64,000 nucleotides of DNA from Pseudomonas sp. Q1-7 (GCF_028010285.1 NZ_CP116304.1:447501-511500), one strand, 5' to 3'. Shown: positions 8,353-17,478, numbered from the stretch's first letter. Numbers and translations: made by a program. Notes: a model not told the origin generated them from the sequence alone.

Positions 8353-9252
8353 TCAGCGGGTCCCGCCCAGTTCGGCGCGCAACTGGTCGATGCGTGCGTC
8401 CTTCTCCTGCCAGAGCCGGCTGACCCAGGCCTGCACGTACTGGCGGAATTCCCCGTCGTTCTCGTAGTCGCCCTGCCACAGGGCGGGGTCCAGTTCGCGG
8501 GTGTGAATGTCGACGATCACCCGTGGCACCCGGCCGGACAGCAGCGCCCAGAAGCCGGGTACGCCCCGCCCCGGGTAGACCAGGGTAACGTCGAGGATCG
8601 CATCGAGTTGCTCCCCCAGCGCCGCCAGGACGAAGGCGATGCCACCGGCCTTGGGTTTCAGCAGGTACTGGTAGGGCGAACCCTGGTTGGCGTGCTTGAC
8701 CGGCGTGAAGCGGGTGCCTTCCAGGTAGTTCACCACCGTTACCGGCATGCGCTTGAACTTTTCGCAGGCGGCCCGGGTGATTTCCAGGTCCTTGCCCTTC
8801 ATCTCCGGGTGTTTGTCGAGGAAGGCCTTGCTGTAACGCTTCATGAAGGGGTAGTCCAGGGCCCAGAAGGCCAGGCCGAGGAAGGGTACCCAGATCAGTT
8901 CCTTCTTCAGGAAGAACTTGAAGTAGGGCGCCTTGCGGTTGAAGGCCTGGACCAGCGCCGGAATGTCCACCCAGGACTGGTGGTTGCTGATGACCAGGTA
9001 AGAGGTGTCGTTGCGCAGCCCCTCGCCGCCGCGGATGTCCCAGTGGGTGGGGGTGAGAGTGGCGAAGACGCGCTTGCAGTTTTCCGCCCAGGCTTCGGCG
9101 ACCCACATCACGCCCTGGGAACAGGCGTCGCGCAGGTGCTGGCCGGGCAGCACGAGCTTGAGCAGGGCGATGGCCAGCATGGGGCCGATCAGGATCAGGG
9201 TGTTGAGCAGCAGCAGCAGGGTAGTGGCGACTCCGGTCAGCAATGGCCGCAT
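8353..9252 (-). CDS. PlsC-like acyltransferase (YihG type)
   Basis: The 299-residue inner-membrane protein has an N-terminal membrane anchor (GVATTLLLLLNTLILIGP) and the 1-acyl-glycerol-3-phosphate acyltransferase signatures. These are the catalytic NHQSWVDI (NHx4D) near residue 92 and the acceptor-binding EGTRFTP near residue 172. Overall spacing resembles E. coli YihG, a second LPA acyltransferase that tunes phospholipid acyl composition. The start at 9252 (MRPLLTGV) was preferred over the in-frame ATG at 9309, because it begins just before the membrane helix. Confidence 0.85.
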   Translation of the reverse strand: MRPLLTGVATTLLLLLNTLILIGPMLAIALLKLVLPGQHLRDACSQGVMWVAEAWAENCKRVFATLTPTHWDIRGGEGLRNDTSYLVISNHQSWVDIPALVQAFNRKAPYFKFFLKKELIWVPFLGLAFWALDYPFMKRYSKAFLDKHPEMKGKDLEITRAACEKFKRMPVTVVNYLEGTRFTPVKHANQGSPYQYLLKPKAGGIAFVLAALGEQLDAILDVTLVYPGRGVPGFWALLSGRVPRVIVDIHTRELDPALWQGDYENDGEFRQYVQAWVSRLWQEKDARIDQLRAELGGTR

Positions 9253-9405
9253 GGGTCCTTGGCTCCTCGTCCTCTGGTGTGCGCGCCATGATACGCAGTC
9301 GCCGTCCATGCGACGAGCGGTCGGCCCGGCCTACCGACGCTTGTCTGCGCGTGGGCGGGCTGGATTATGCTGTCGCCCTGATATCGCCTGCCTTGCGAAG
9401 CTGCC

Positions 9406-10647
9406 GTGCTGAAACGAATAGCCGTGACCGATCTGCGAATCGGCATGTACATCCAGGAGCTCTGCGGTTCCTGGATGGACCATCCGTTCTGGAAGACCAG
9501 CTTCCTGCTGGGCAATGCCAAGGATCTTCAGCGCATCCTCGACAGCGCCGTGGGCGAGGTCTGGATCGACACCGTCAAGGGCCTGGACGTGGACAGTGGC
9601 GAAAGCGCCGAGGAGGTCGAAGCCCAGGCGGAGAGTCGGCTGCAGTCGGCGGACGACGAACCGCCGCTGGCCTTGGACGGCGTGACGGTCAGCCTGGACG
9701 AGGAGATGGGCCGCGCCCTGCGCCTGTGCGCCCGCTCCAAGCAGGCGGTGATGGCGATGTTCACCGGCGCCCGACTCGGCCATGCGCTGGAGCTGGCCCA
9801 GGCTGCCGCCCTGGTGGAGCAGATCACCGAGTCGGTGATCCGTCACCCCAACGCCCTGATCAGCCTGGCACGGCTGAAGACCAGCGATGAATACACCTAC
9901 ATGCACTCAGTGGCGGTCTGCGCCTTGATGGTGGCCCTGGCGCGCCAGCTCGGCATGGCCGAGGAGCGGGTGCGCGATGCCGGCCTGGCCGGGCTGCTCC
10001 ACGACATTGGCAAGATGGCGGTGCCGCTGGAACTGCTGAACAAGCCCGGCAAGCTGTCCGATGGCGAGTTCGCCGAGGTGCGCAAGCACCCCGCCGCCGG
10101 TGCGCGCATCCTGCTGGACAGCCGTCAGGTCGGCGCAAGCGTGCTGGACGTCTGCCTGCACCATCACGAGAAGTACGACGGTTCGGGTTATCCGCACCGC
10201 CTGGTGGGCGAGCAGATCAGCCTGTTGGCGCGGATGGGGGCGATCTGCGACGTCTACGACGCGATCACCTCCGACCGCCCCTACAAGAAGGGCTGGAGCC
10301 CGGCCGAGGCGGTGCGCAAGATGGCCGAATGGACCAAGGGCCATTTCGATCCGCACCTGTTCCAGGCCTTCGTCAAATCCGTCGGCATCTACCCCACCGG
10401 CTCCCTGGTGCGCCTGGAGAGCGGCCGTCTCGGCGTGGTGCTGGAGCAGCACCCGCAGTCGTTGCTGACGCCCTGGGTGAAGGTGTTCTTCTCGGCGCCG
10501 TCCAGGGTGCCCATTCCCCAGGAAGTGATCGACTTGTCCCAGGGCGACCGCATCGTCAGTCGCGAGTCGCCGGACGACTGGGGCTTCAAGAAGCTCGATG
10601 AACTCTGGAGCGGTGTGACGATAGGACGCGGCTCCTTGTTCGACTGA
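9406..10647 (+). CDS. HD-GYP cyclic-di-GMP phosphodiesterase with DUF3391
   Basis: The 413-residue cytosolic protein begins at GTG with MLKRIAVTDLRIGMYIQEL, the DUF3391 domain typical of this HD-GYP class. The catalytic HD-GYP domain (about residues 160-340) keeps the metal-binding HSVAVCALM, LLHDIGKMAVP and HHEKYDGSGYPHRL motifs, so it is predicted to hydrolyse c-di-GMP. There is no receiver or membrane domain. It is divergent from the acyltransferase gene. The next gene follows after 62 bases on the same strand and may be co-transcribed. Confidence 0.93.
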   Translation: MLKRIAVTDLRIGMYIQELCGSWMDHPFWKTSFLLGNAKDLQRILDSAVGEVWIDTVKGLDVDSGESAEEVEAQAESRLQSADDEPPLALDGVTVSLDEEMGRALRLCARSKQAVMAMFTGARLGHALELAQAAALVEQITESVIRHPNALISLARLKTSDEYTYMHSVAVCALMVALARQLGMAEERVRDAGLAGLLHDIGKMAVPLELLNKPGKLSDGEFAEVRKHPAAGARILLDSRQVGASVLDVCLHHHEKYDGSGYPHRLVGEQISLLARMGAICDVYDAITSDRPYKKGWSPAEAVRKMAEWTKGHFDPHLFQAFVKSVGIYPTGSLVRLESGRLGVVLEQHPQSLLTPWVKVFFSAPSRVPIPQEVIDLSQGDRIVSRESPDDWGFKKLDELWSGVTIGRGSLFD

Positions 10648-10709
10648 TTCCGAACCATCGGCCGCCCGGCCAGTCCCAGAACCGTACCCCTCGACCAGGA
10701 GAGACTGCG

Positions 10710-11222
10710 TTGAAACCCCTGATTGCCCTGCTCGCCCTGATGGCATTGCCCGCCGTCGCCGCCCAGGAACCCACCCTCTACGGCCGCTACGAATATGTAC
10801 GCCTGCCGGAAATCGGCCAGACCTTGAAGGCCAAGATGGACACCGGCGCCCTCACCGCGTCGCTGTCGGCCAAGGACATCGAGCGTTTCCAGCGTGACGG
10901 CGAGGACTGGGTGCGTTTCCGTCTGGCCGCCAAGGGGGCCGACAAGACGCTGTTCGAGCATCGGCTGTCGCGCATCAGCAAGATCAAGAACCGCGCCGAC
11001 GAACTGGGCGACGAAGACGAGGCGCCCGCGGCGGAGATTTCCAGGCGACCGGTGGTGGACATGGAAATGTGCCTGGGCGGCATCAAGCGCACAGTGGAGG
11101 TCAACCTCACCGACCGTTCCAGCTTCAACTACCCGCTGCTGATCGGCGCCAATGCGCTGCGCGAATTCAAGGCCGCCGTGTATGCCGGCAAGAAATTCAC
11201 CGCCGGCAAGCCGCAGTGCTGA
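10710..11222 (+). CDS. Periplasmic retropepsin-like peptidase (DUF785 / 'ATP-dependent zinc protease' family)
   Basis: The 170-residue protein starts at TTG 10710, supported by AGGAGAG seven bases upstream, and has a signal peptide (LIALLALMALPAVAAQ). The mature domain carries LKAKMDTGALTASLSA, the D-T-G-A aspartic-protease-like motif of the RimB/DUF785 family, and ends FNYPLLIGANALREF as these proteins do. Databases often call the family 'ATP-dependent zinc protease', but the sequence shows a pepsin-retropepsin-like half. Substrate unknown. It lies just upstream of creBC but is probably a separate unit. Confidence 0.8.
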   Translation: MKPLIALLALMALPAVAAQEPTLYGRYEYVRLPEIGQTLKAKMDTGALTASLSAKDIERFQRDGEDWVRFRLAAKGADKTLFEHRLSRISKIKNRADELGDEDEAPAAEISRRPVVDMEMCLGGIKRTVEVNLTDRSSFNYPLLIGANALREFKAAVYAGKKFTAGKPQC

Positions 11223-11281
11223 TTGACGGGGGATCGGGGCATGGGGCAATTTCGGCGTCATTTGAATGAGCCGGGACGCCC

Positions 11282-11965
11282 ATGCCCCACATCCTCATCG
11301 TCGAAGATGAAGCCGCCATCGCCGACACCCTGGTCTTCGCCCTGGAGGCCGACGGCAACGCCACCACCTGGTTGAGCCTCGGCGGCCCGGCGCTGGAATT
11401 GCTGCGTCAGCAGCCGGTGGACCTGGTGATCCTCGACGTCGGCCTGCCGGACACCAGCGGCTTCGAACTGTGCAAGGCACTGCGGCGTTTCTCCGAGGTG
11501 CCGGTGCTCTTCCTCACCGCGCGCAATGCCGAGATCGACCGCGTGGTGGGTCTGGAGATCGGCGCCGACGATTATGTGGTGAAGCCGTTCAGCCCACGCG
11601 AGGTGGCGGCCCGGGTGCGTGCCATCCTCAAGCGCACCGCGCCACGCGATCCGGCGCCCGCGTCCGTCGCCGGACCTTTCCAGGTGGACGGCGAACGGGT
11701 GCGCATCCACTACCACGGCCAACCGCTTGGCCTGACCCGCCATGAGTTCCGCCTGCTCCAGGCGCTGCTGGCGCAGCCCGAGCGGGTGTTCAGCCGCGAA
11801 CAACTGCTGGACGCCCTGGGCGTGGCCGCCGATGCCGGCTACGAGCGCAACATCGACAGCCACATCAAGAGCCTGCGCGCCAAGCTGCGCCAGGTGGCGC
11901 CGGCCGCCGAACCCATCCAGACCCATCGCGGCCTGGGCTACAGCTACGCGCCGGACAACGCCTGA
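11282..11965 (+). CDS. creB: Response regulator CreB
   Basis: The 227-residue OmpR-type regulator has a receiver domain with the acidic pair E8-D9 and phospho-acceptor D52 (DLVILDVGLPD). It has a conserved K in DDYVVKPFSP and a C-terminal winged helix with RHEFRLLQALLAQPERVFSREQ. Its stop overlaps the creC ATG by one base. In Aeromonas and Pseudomonas, CreBC (BlrAB) controls creD and beta-lactam and metabolic responses. No TTCAC-N6-TTCAC cre tag could be found before creB or creD in this window. Confidence 0.9.
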   Translation: MPHILIVEDEAAIADTLVFALEADGNATTWLSLGGPALELLRQQPVDLVILDVGLPDTSGFELCKALRRFSEVPVLFLTARNAEIDRVVGLEIGADDYVVKPFSPREVAARVRAILKRTAPRDPAPASVAGPFQVDGERVRIHYHGQPLGLTRHEFRLLQALLAQPERVFSREQLLDALGVAADAGYERNIDSHIKSLRAKLRQVAPAAEPIQTHRGLGYSYAPDNA

Positions 11966-13395
11966 TGCCGCTGGGCATTCGCATCTTCCTGGCCTACTTC
12001 CTCTTCGTCGGCCTGGCCGGCTGGTTCGTGCTCAGCACGGTGATGGATGAAATCCGCCCCGGCGTGCGCCAGTCGACCGAGGAAACCCTGGTGGACACCG
12101 CCAACCTGCTGGCGGAAATCCTCCGTGACGAGGTTCGCGCCGGCACCCTGGACCAGGGCCGCCTGCCTGAGCTGCTGCGGGCCTACGGCGAGCGGCAGCC
12201 CGAAGCGGACATCTGGGGCGTGCGCAAGAACCGGGTCAACCATCGCATCTATGTCACCGACGACAAGGGCATCGTGCTGCTGGACTCCAGCGGCGCGGCG
12301 CTGGGCCAGGACTACTCGCGCTGGAACGACGTCTACCTGACCCTGCGCGGCCAGTACGGCGCACGTTCTACCCGTGAGGACAGCAACGACCCGGATTCCT
12401 CGGTCATGTACGTGGCCGCGCCGATCCGCGACGGCGAGCGGATCATCGGCGTCGTCTCGGTGGCCAAGCCCAATGCGTCCCTGCAACCTTATATCGAACG
12501 CTCGCAGACGCGCCTGACCTGGCTCGGTGTCGGCTTGATCGGCCTTGGCCTGCTGGTCGGCGGGTTGCTGTCCTGGTGGCTCAGCGGCTCCCTGCGACGC
12601 CTGCGCGACTATGCCCAGGCGGTGAGCGAGGGCCGGCGTGCGGAGCTGCCGCGCATGAGCGGCGGCGAACTGCGGCAATTGGCGGATGCGGTGGAGCGCA
12701 TGCGCACGCAGTTGGAGGGCAAGGCCTACGTCGAGCGCTACGTGCATACCCTGACCCACGAACTGAAGAGCCCGCTGGCGGCCATTCGTGGCGCCGCCGA
12801 ATTGCTGGAAGGCGACATGCCGGCCGAACAGCGGCAGCGCTTCGTGGCCAATATCGCCGGCGAGGGCGAACGCCTGCAGCAGTTGATCGAGCGCCTGCTC
12901 AACCTGGCTCGGGTGGAGCAGCGCCAGGGCCTGGAAGAGCGGGTGCCGGTGTCGGTCGGCGAGCTGGTCGACACGCTGCTGCAAGCCCAGGCGGCGCGCA
13001 TCGAGTCTGCCGGCCTCAAGGTGGAGAACCGGATTGCACCGCAGCTGTGCGCGCTCGGCGAACGTTTCCTGCTCAGCCAGGCATTGGCCAACCTGCTGGA
13101 CAACGCCCTGGACTTCACTCCGCCCGGCGGCCTGCTGCGCCTGGACGCGCGGCGCCACGGCGACTGGCTGGAACTGCGGGTGTTCAACCAGGGCGAGCCC
13201 ATCCCCGCGTTCGCCTTGCCGCGCCTGACCGAGCGCTTCTATTCCCTGCCACGCCCCACCACGGGGCGCAAAAGCACCGGCCTAGGCCTCAATTTCGTGC
13301 AGGAAGTGGCCGGGCTCCACGGCGGCGAACTGCGGGTCGCGAATGCCGAGGGCGGTGTGCAAGCCTGCCTGCGACTTCCCTGCGTCGCGGATTGA
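11965..13395 (+). CDS. creC: Sensor histidine kinase CreC
   Basis: The 476-residue membrane kinase has an N-terminal transmembrane helix (IRIFLAYFLFVGLAGWFVL) and a periplasmic sensor region of about 160 residues. A second helix (WLGVGLIGLGLLVGGLLSWW) and a HAMP-like linker follow. The phospho-accepting HisKA box THELKSPLAAIRGAAELL is near residue 264. A HATPase domain contains the N-box LANLLDNALDF and the G-box TGLGLNFV. Size and order after creB fit CreC. It pairs with CreB through the overlapping start. Confidence 0.9.
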   Translation: MPLGIRIFLAYFLFVGLAGWFVLSTVMDEIRPGVRQSTEETLVDTANLLAEILRDEVRAGTLDQGRLPELLRAYGERQPEADIWGVRKNRVNHRIYVTDDKGIVLLDSSGAALGQDYSRWNDVYLTLRGQYGARSTREDSNDPDSSVMYVAAPIRDGERIIGVVSVAKPNASLQPYIERSQTRLTWLGVGLIGLGLLVGGLLSWWLSGSLRRLRDYAQAVSEGRRAELPRMSGGELRQLADAVERMRTQLEGKAYVERYVHTLTHELKSPLAAIRGAAELLEGDMPAEQRQRFVANIAGEGERLQQLIERLLNLARVEQRQGLEERVPVSVGELVDTLLQAQAARIESAGLKVENRIAPQLCALGERFLLSQALANLLDNALDFTPPGGLLRLDARRHGDWLELRVFNQGEPIPAFALPRLTERFYSLPRPTTGRKSTGLGLNFVQEVAGLHGGELRVANAEGGVQACLRLPCVAD

Positions 13396-13582
13396 TACGT
13401 GCTCGCCGCCCGGCGATGCCTGCCCGCTCGGTCATCGGCTATACATTGACCAGGACGGCGCCCCGGAATTTCGGTGGGCGTCGCCACCTTGTCATGAGGT
13501 TCTGGCCTGATTCTTGATGCGGCACTTTTGCACCGCGCCGAGCTTCGACTACAAGAAACACTGTCCCCCCAGGAGCTGCCCG

Positions 13583-14017
13583 ATGAAAACCGTCGCCGAG
13601 ATTCTCAGAGCCAAGCCCCACACCCAGCTGTTCAGCGTCGAGCCCACGACCACCGTTCTGGAAGCCGCCCTGATGATGGCCGAGAAGGACATCGGCGCCC
13701 TGGTGGTGATGCAGGGCGGGGAACTGGTGGGCATCGTCACCGAGCGCGACTTCGTGCGCCGCGTCGCCGCCCTGGAGCGTTCGGCCTACGCCACCACCAT
13801 CGAAGAAGTGATGACCTCCAACCTGTTCGTGGTGACCCCGCGGGACAGCAACCAGTACTGCATGCAGCTGATGACCGAGAAGAACCTGCGCCACCTGCCG
13901 GTGCTGGACGACGGCAAGCTGGTGGGCCTGCTCTCCATCCGCGACCTGGTGCGTGACATCACCGCCGAACAGGAAAGCCTGATTCAGCACCTGGAGCAGT
14001 ACATTCGCGGGGCTTGA
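13583..14017 (+). CDS. CBS-domain protein
   Basis: The 144-residue protein consists of two CBS repeats in tandem. The first covers about residues 8-65 (TTTVLEAALMMAEKDIGALVVM ending IVTERDFVRRV) and the second residues 75-130 (CMQLMTEKNLRHLPVLDDGK ending LLSIRDLVRDI). No catalytic domain is attached. Such stand-alone CBS pairs bind adenine nucleotides or SAM and act as small regulators in trans. AGGAG precedes ATG 13583. It is placed between creC and creD, splitting the usual cre block. A role in cre signalling is possible but only inferred from position. Confidence 0.88.
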   Translation: MKTVAEILRAKPHTQLFSVEPTTTVLEAALMMAEKDIGALVVMQGGELVGIVTERDFVRRVAALERSAYATTIEEVMTSNLFVVTPRDSNQYCMQLMTEKNLRHLPVLDDGKLVGLLSIRDLVRDITAEQESLIQHLEQYIRGA

Positions 14018-14043
14018 CCGGCTTTTCTACCGAAAGAGGCCCC

Positions 14044-14136
14044 GTAGGAGCGAATCCATTCGCGAAAGGGACGCGCCGCGTCCCCAGCAACAGCCGGGCA
14101 GGCGTCGCCTGCCATCGCGAATGAATGCGCTCCCGC
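14044..14136. repeat. REP pair between the CBS gene and creD
   Basis: Two facing arms, GTAGGAGCGAATCCATTCGC at 14044 and TCGCGAATGAATGCGCTCCC at 14115, have an inner palindromic stretch between them (AGGCGTCGCCT). This is the Pseudomonas REP arrangement that recurs at 24931, 43741, 59185 and within each unit at 62723-63718. The arms differ at two of 18 core positions. The element occupies most of the 231-base gap before creD. Confidence 0.75.
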
Positions 14137-14248
14137 AAACGGACGCATCTGCGTCGCACCCAATCCCCACACAATCTCCACAAAGCCCCCATAACCCCAC
14201 CCCAGGCGATGCCCAGACTCTCCCCATCCCCACACAAGGAGAGTCGCC

Positions 14249-15598
14249 ATGACCCGCACCCTCGGTTTCAAGCTGGGCACCATTGCCCTGCTGATGCTGC
14301 TGTTGATGATCCCCCTGATGCTGATCGACGGCCTGATCGGCGAGCGGCAGGCCGCGCGCAATGGCGTGCTGGCCAACATTGCCCAGAGTTCCAGCTACAG
14401 CCAGCGGATCACCGGCCCCCTCCTGGTGGTGCCCTACAAGCGCACCGTGCGCGAGTGGAAGACCTACGAACAGACCGGCCAGCGCCATATGGAAGAGCGC
14501 GAGGTGAGCGGCCGTCTGTACTTCCTCCCCGAGCGCTTCAACCTCACCGGCAACGTCGACACCGAACTGCGCGCACGGGGCATCTACAAGGCGCGGCTGT
14601 ACAAGAGCGACAACCAGGTCAGCGGGCAGATCCTGGTGCCGGCCCACTACGGCATCGCCGAAGGCCTGGAGGATTACCGCTTCGAACAGCCCTTTCTGGC
14701 GGTGGGCATCAGCGATATCCGTGGCATCGGCAATGCCCTGAAACTGCGCCTGAACGGCCAGGAGCTGGATTTCCAGCCCGGTAGCGGGGACCGTCTGCTG
14801 AATGGTGGCGTGCATGTGCCGCTGGCGCCGCTGCAGGCCGGCGTGGTGCAAAGCCTGGAGTTCGCCTTCAACCTGAAGTTGCAGGGCACCTCCAGCCTGA
14901 GCGTGACTCCGGTGGGGCGCGATTCGCGGGTGGCGCTGAGTTCGTCCTGGCCGCACCCGAGCTTCATCGGCGAGTTTCTCCCCAGCGAGCGCAGCATCGA
15001 CGCCAAGGGGTTTTCGGCGACCTGGCAGACCAGCTTCTTCGCCACCAACCTGCAGGAGGCGCTGGCCGAGTGCGTCGCCACCCAACGCTGCGACAGCTTC
15101 TATTCGCGGGACTTCGGCGTGAGCTTCGTCGATCCGGTCGATCAGTACCTGAAGACCGACCGTGCGATCAAATACGCCCTGCTGTTCGTGGCTCTGACCT
15201 TCGCCGGCTTCTTCCTGATGGAAGTGCTCAAGCGCCTGGCCGTGCACCCGGTGCAGTACGGCCTGGTGGGCCTGGCCCTGGCGTTCTTCTACCTGTTGCT
15301 GCTGTCCCTCTCGGAACACCTGGAATTCGCCCTCGCCTATGCCATTTCGGCTTCGGCCTGCGTGGCGCTGGTGGGCTTCTACGTCAGCCACGTGCTGCAC
15401 AGCTGGCTTCGCGGCGGCGGCTTCACCCTGGGCCTGGCGGCGCTTTACGGAATGCTCTACGGCCTGCTCAGCGCCGAGGACTATGCGCTGCTGATGGGCT
15501 CGCTGCTGGTGTTCGGCCTGCTGGCCGGCGTGATGGTGCTGACCCGCAAGCTGGACTGGTACGGCGTCGGCCGCGCCCAGCCGGCTGGCGGCAACTGA
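14249..15598 (+). CDS. creD: Inner-membrane protein CreD
   Basis: The 449-residue protein has the CreD family profile. An N-terminal helix (TIALLMLLLMIPLMLIDGLI) is followed by a long periplasmic domain of about 280 residues and five or six closely spaced C-terminal transmembrane helices from residue ~310 (YALLFVALTFAGFFLMEVLK onward). AAGGAGAGTCGCC gives a strong ribosome site. In other gamma-proteobacteria creD is the main CreB target and affects envelope integrity and beta-lactam response; its biochemical role is unknown. Two small genes follow closely and may be co-transcribed. Confidence 0.9.
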   Translation: MTRTLGFKLGTIALLMLLLMIPLMLIDGLIGERQAARNGVLANIAQSSSYSQRITGPLLVVPYKRTVREWKTYEQTGQRHMEEREVSGRLYFLPERFNLTGNVDTELRARGIYKARLYKSDNQVSGQILVPAHYGIAEGLEDYRFEQPFLAVGISDIRGIGNALKLRLNGQELDFQPGSGDRLLNGGVHVPLAPLQAGVVQSLEFAFNLKLQGTSSLSVTPVGRDSRVALSSSWPHPSFIGEFLPSERSIDAKGFSATWQTSFFATNLQEALAECVATQRCDSFYSRDFGVSFVDPVDQYLKTDRAIKYALLFVALTFAGFFLMEVLKRLAVHPVQYGLVGLALAFFYLLLLSLSEHLEFALAYAISASACVALVGFYVSHVLHSWLRGGGFTLGLAALYGMLYGLLSAEDYALLMGSLLVFGLLAGVMVLTRKLDWYGVGRAQPAGGN

Positions 15599-15610
15599 GG
15601 AGGATCGGCA

Positions 15611-15928
15611 ATGCGCGTACTGATGCAGTTTGGCGGTTGCTGCCTGCTTGGCCTGGCGGTGGCGGTGCTGGTGCTGGGCGGCCTGATGTTCGCCGGCGCC
15701 TTCGGCCTGATCGAGCTCTGGCTGTTCACCGGCAAGCCAGTGGCCAGCCTGGCCCTGTGGCTGCTGCCGGGCGGCTTCTGGGAGGGACTGACCGGCGTGG
15801 TGGAGGCCACTCGCAATTCGGCGGTGCGTTCCTTCCTCGAACTCTGCGCGGCCCTGGGCCAGGGGGCGCTGCTGCTTGGCGCGGGTTTCTTCCGCCTTTG
15901 GTATGGCTACGCGGGAGGTGCGCAATGA
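15611..15928 (+). CDS. Small membrane protein downstream of creD
   Basis: The 105-residue protein has two or three hydrophobic helices (CCLLGLAVAVLVLGGLMF, VASLALWLLPGGFW and the C-terminal ALGQGALLLGAGFF). A GAGGAGGATC ribosome site precedes ATG 15611, 12 bases after the creD stop. I do not recognise a named family. Tight spacing and overlap with the next short frame point to an operon with creD, so a role alongside CreD in the envelope is possible. Confidence 0.75.
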   Translation: MRVLMQFGGCCLLGLAVAVLVLGGLMFAGAFGLIELWLFTGKPVASLALWLLPGGFWEGLTGVVEATRNSAVRSFLELCAALGQGALLLGAGFFRLWYGYAGGAQ

Positions 15929-16035
15929 AGCGGGTGGGCTTGCGCGAGGAACAGGCCGCCGGTGCCGAACTGGCGGCCAGGATCAACCGCTTGTTCCGTA
16001 GCCCCCGGTTGCCTCCGCCGCCCCCCGCACGGTGA
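15925..16035 (+). CDS. Possible 36-residue small protein
   Basis: ATG 15925 overlaps the stop of the preceding membrane-protein gene (ATGA). The short product (MKRVGLREEQAAGAELAARI ... RLPPPPPAR) is basic with a proline-rich tail. Overlap-coupled start and position at the end of the creD unit support it. The length gives little other evidence, and it could be non-coding. Confidence 0.4.
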   Translation: MKRVGLREEQAAGAELAARINRLFRSPRLPPPPPAR

Positions 16036-16053
16036 AGCGCTTGCGGTGTTCGA

Positions 16054-16677
16054 TCAGGGCGCCGGTGCGGTGGCCTTCACCGAGGGCCGCTGGCTGGCGA
16101 CGGTGTACCAGGCGGCGAGTTTCGGACAGTCGCGGCGCCAGTTCAGGTCGGGCATGCGGAAGTCCAGGTAACCCAGCGCGCAGGCGGCGCTGATGGCGGC
16201 GACGTCGAACGCCTCGTCCAGTTCGTCGGCGGCCTGTTCGAAGCTTTCCAGGGCGCGCTCGATCTTGCCGCACTGGCCCAGTACCCAGTCGTCCCAGCGC
16301 TTGTCTTCCGGGCGCAGGAAGGTTTCGTAACGCACCAGGATGGCGGCATCCAGCACGGCGTCGGCCAGGGAGGCCAGGGTCAGGCGGCGCCAGCGCGCCA
16401 TGCCGTCTCGGGGAATCAGCGGCGTGCCGCCGTGCTGGTGATCGAGGTAGTCGAGGATCACCCGGCTGTCGTGCAGCACGCTGCCGTCGGCCAGTTGCAG
16501 GGCCGGGATCTTGCCGGCCGGGTTGAGTGAGTTGAGTTCCGCGCTGGGGTTTATCGGCGTCAGGGTGATGCCGTGAAGCTGGACGAGGTCGAGCTGTCCG
16601 GTTTCGTGGAGCAGCACCATGACCTTGCGCACGTAAGGGGAGGTGGCTGAGAAGAACAGGGTCTGGCGGGTGCTCAT
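16054..16677 (-). CDS. Glutathione S-transferase family protein
   Basis: The 207-residue protein begins MSTRQTLFFSATSPYVRKVM, a GST N-terminus with a SPYVRK active-site start. LNPAGKIPALQLADGSVLHD follows, with the cis-Pro and the Asp/Ser glutathione contacts (residues ~48-70), then an all-helical C-terminal domain. The start at 16677 was chosen over the in-frame ATG at 16734 because it gives the normal family N-terminus. It converges on the small genes after creD. Substrate cannot be predicted. Confidence 0.88.
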   Translation of the reverse strand: MSTRQTLFFSATSPYVRKVMVLLHETGQLDLVQLHGITLTPINPSAELNSLNPAGKIPALQLADGSVLHDSRVILDYLDHQHGGTPLIPRDGMARWRRLTLASLADAVLDAAILVRYETFLRPEDKRWDDWVLGQCGKIERALESFEQAADELDEAFDVAAISAACALGYLDFRMPDLNWRRDCPKLAAWYTVASQRPSVKATAPAP

Positions 16678-16773
16678 GGGTGTCCTCGGCGGCTTCGGCG
16701 GGGCAATGGGGAAATGGGGCCAGTTATACCGCATTGGCAGGGGGCCGGGCAGGTGCCTGCCTGCGGGGGCGTT

Positions 16774-17478
16774 TCAGAGCGCCGGAGCGTGTTGCCGACG
16801 CTGCCAGCGGGCCAGTGCAGACGCCAGTGCGGCGGGGCTTTCCAAGCCTTGGCGACGGGCGCGGCTGAAGAGGATGAGGGCGATCTCGGCAGTGACCAGG
16901 GCGTCGGCGCTGGCGTTGTGGCGTTGCTGCACCTGCAGCCCGAAATACGCCACCCACTCATCCAGCCCGCCGTTGCGAATGCCCGCCTCGGGGCACAGCA
17001 TGGGTGCGAGTTCCGCGATGTCGAGAAAACAGTGGCGCAGGCGGTGATCGAGGTCCTGCTTCAGCGCGCGGCTCAGCATGCGCTGGTCGAAGGTGGCATG
17101 GAACGCCAGCAGCGGGCTGCCGCCGAGAAACTCCATGAAGCCCAGCAAGGCCTCGGCCGGCTCCACGCCGGCGGCCAGTTCGCTTGGCGCGATACCGTGG
17201 ATCAGCACGCTGGCGCTGAGCTTGCCGGTGTCGCGCTGCAGGGTGCATTCGAACTGATTGCCGAGGTCGATGGCGCCATCGGCGATGCTCACCGCGCCGA
17301 TGGACAGCACCAGGTCGCGGCTCATGTTCAGGCCGCTGGTTTCCAGGTCCAGGACCACGAAGCGCTGCTCGCGCAGGGGGCGCTCGTCCAGCGGCTGGGG
17401 TTCGGGCAGGCGGTCGCGGCGGGCGGCGAATTCCGCATCCAGGGGCGTGCGGCGGGTGAACCAGGGAAAGCCGTTCAT
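16774..17478 (-). CDS. DEDD-family 3'-5' exonuclease (DnaQ-like)
   Basis: The 234-residue protein has an RNase-T/DnaQ exonuclease fold. Exo I is in FVVLDLETSGLNMSRD (DxE), Exo II around LAFHATFDQRML and Exo III near HNASADALVTAEI, giving a DEDDh-type metal site. The N-terminal ~45 residues precede the nuclease domain. Its start overlaps the stop of the upstream nucleotidyltransferase/CBS gene (ATGA), so the two are translationally coupled. In P. aeruginosa the same pair is PA3233-PA3232 (from memory). This is more likely a special nuclease than the polymerase III epsilon subunit. Confidence 0.88.
   Translation of the reverse strand: MNGFPWFTRRTPLDAEFAARRDRLPEPQPLDERPLREQRFVVLDLETSGLNMSRDLVLSIGAVSIADGAIDLGNQFECTLQRDTGKLSASVLIHGIAPSELAAGVEPAEALLGFMEFLGGSPLLAFHATFDQRMLSRALKQDLDHRLRHCFLDIAELAPMLCPEAGIRNGGLDEWVAYFGLQVQQRHNASADALVTAEIALILFSRARRQGLESPAALASALARWQRRQHAPAL

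Noticed and set aside
14137-14248. CreB binding tag before creD
   Set aside because: Looked for TTCAC-N6-TTCAC and its reverse; no copy present.
14027-15925. A 632-codon minus-strand frame opposite creD
   Set aside because: Shadow of creD with Gln/His/Ala-rich text and no ribosome site or domain.
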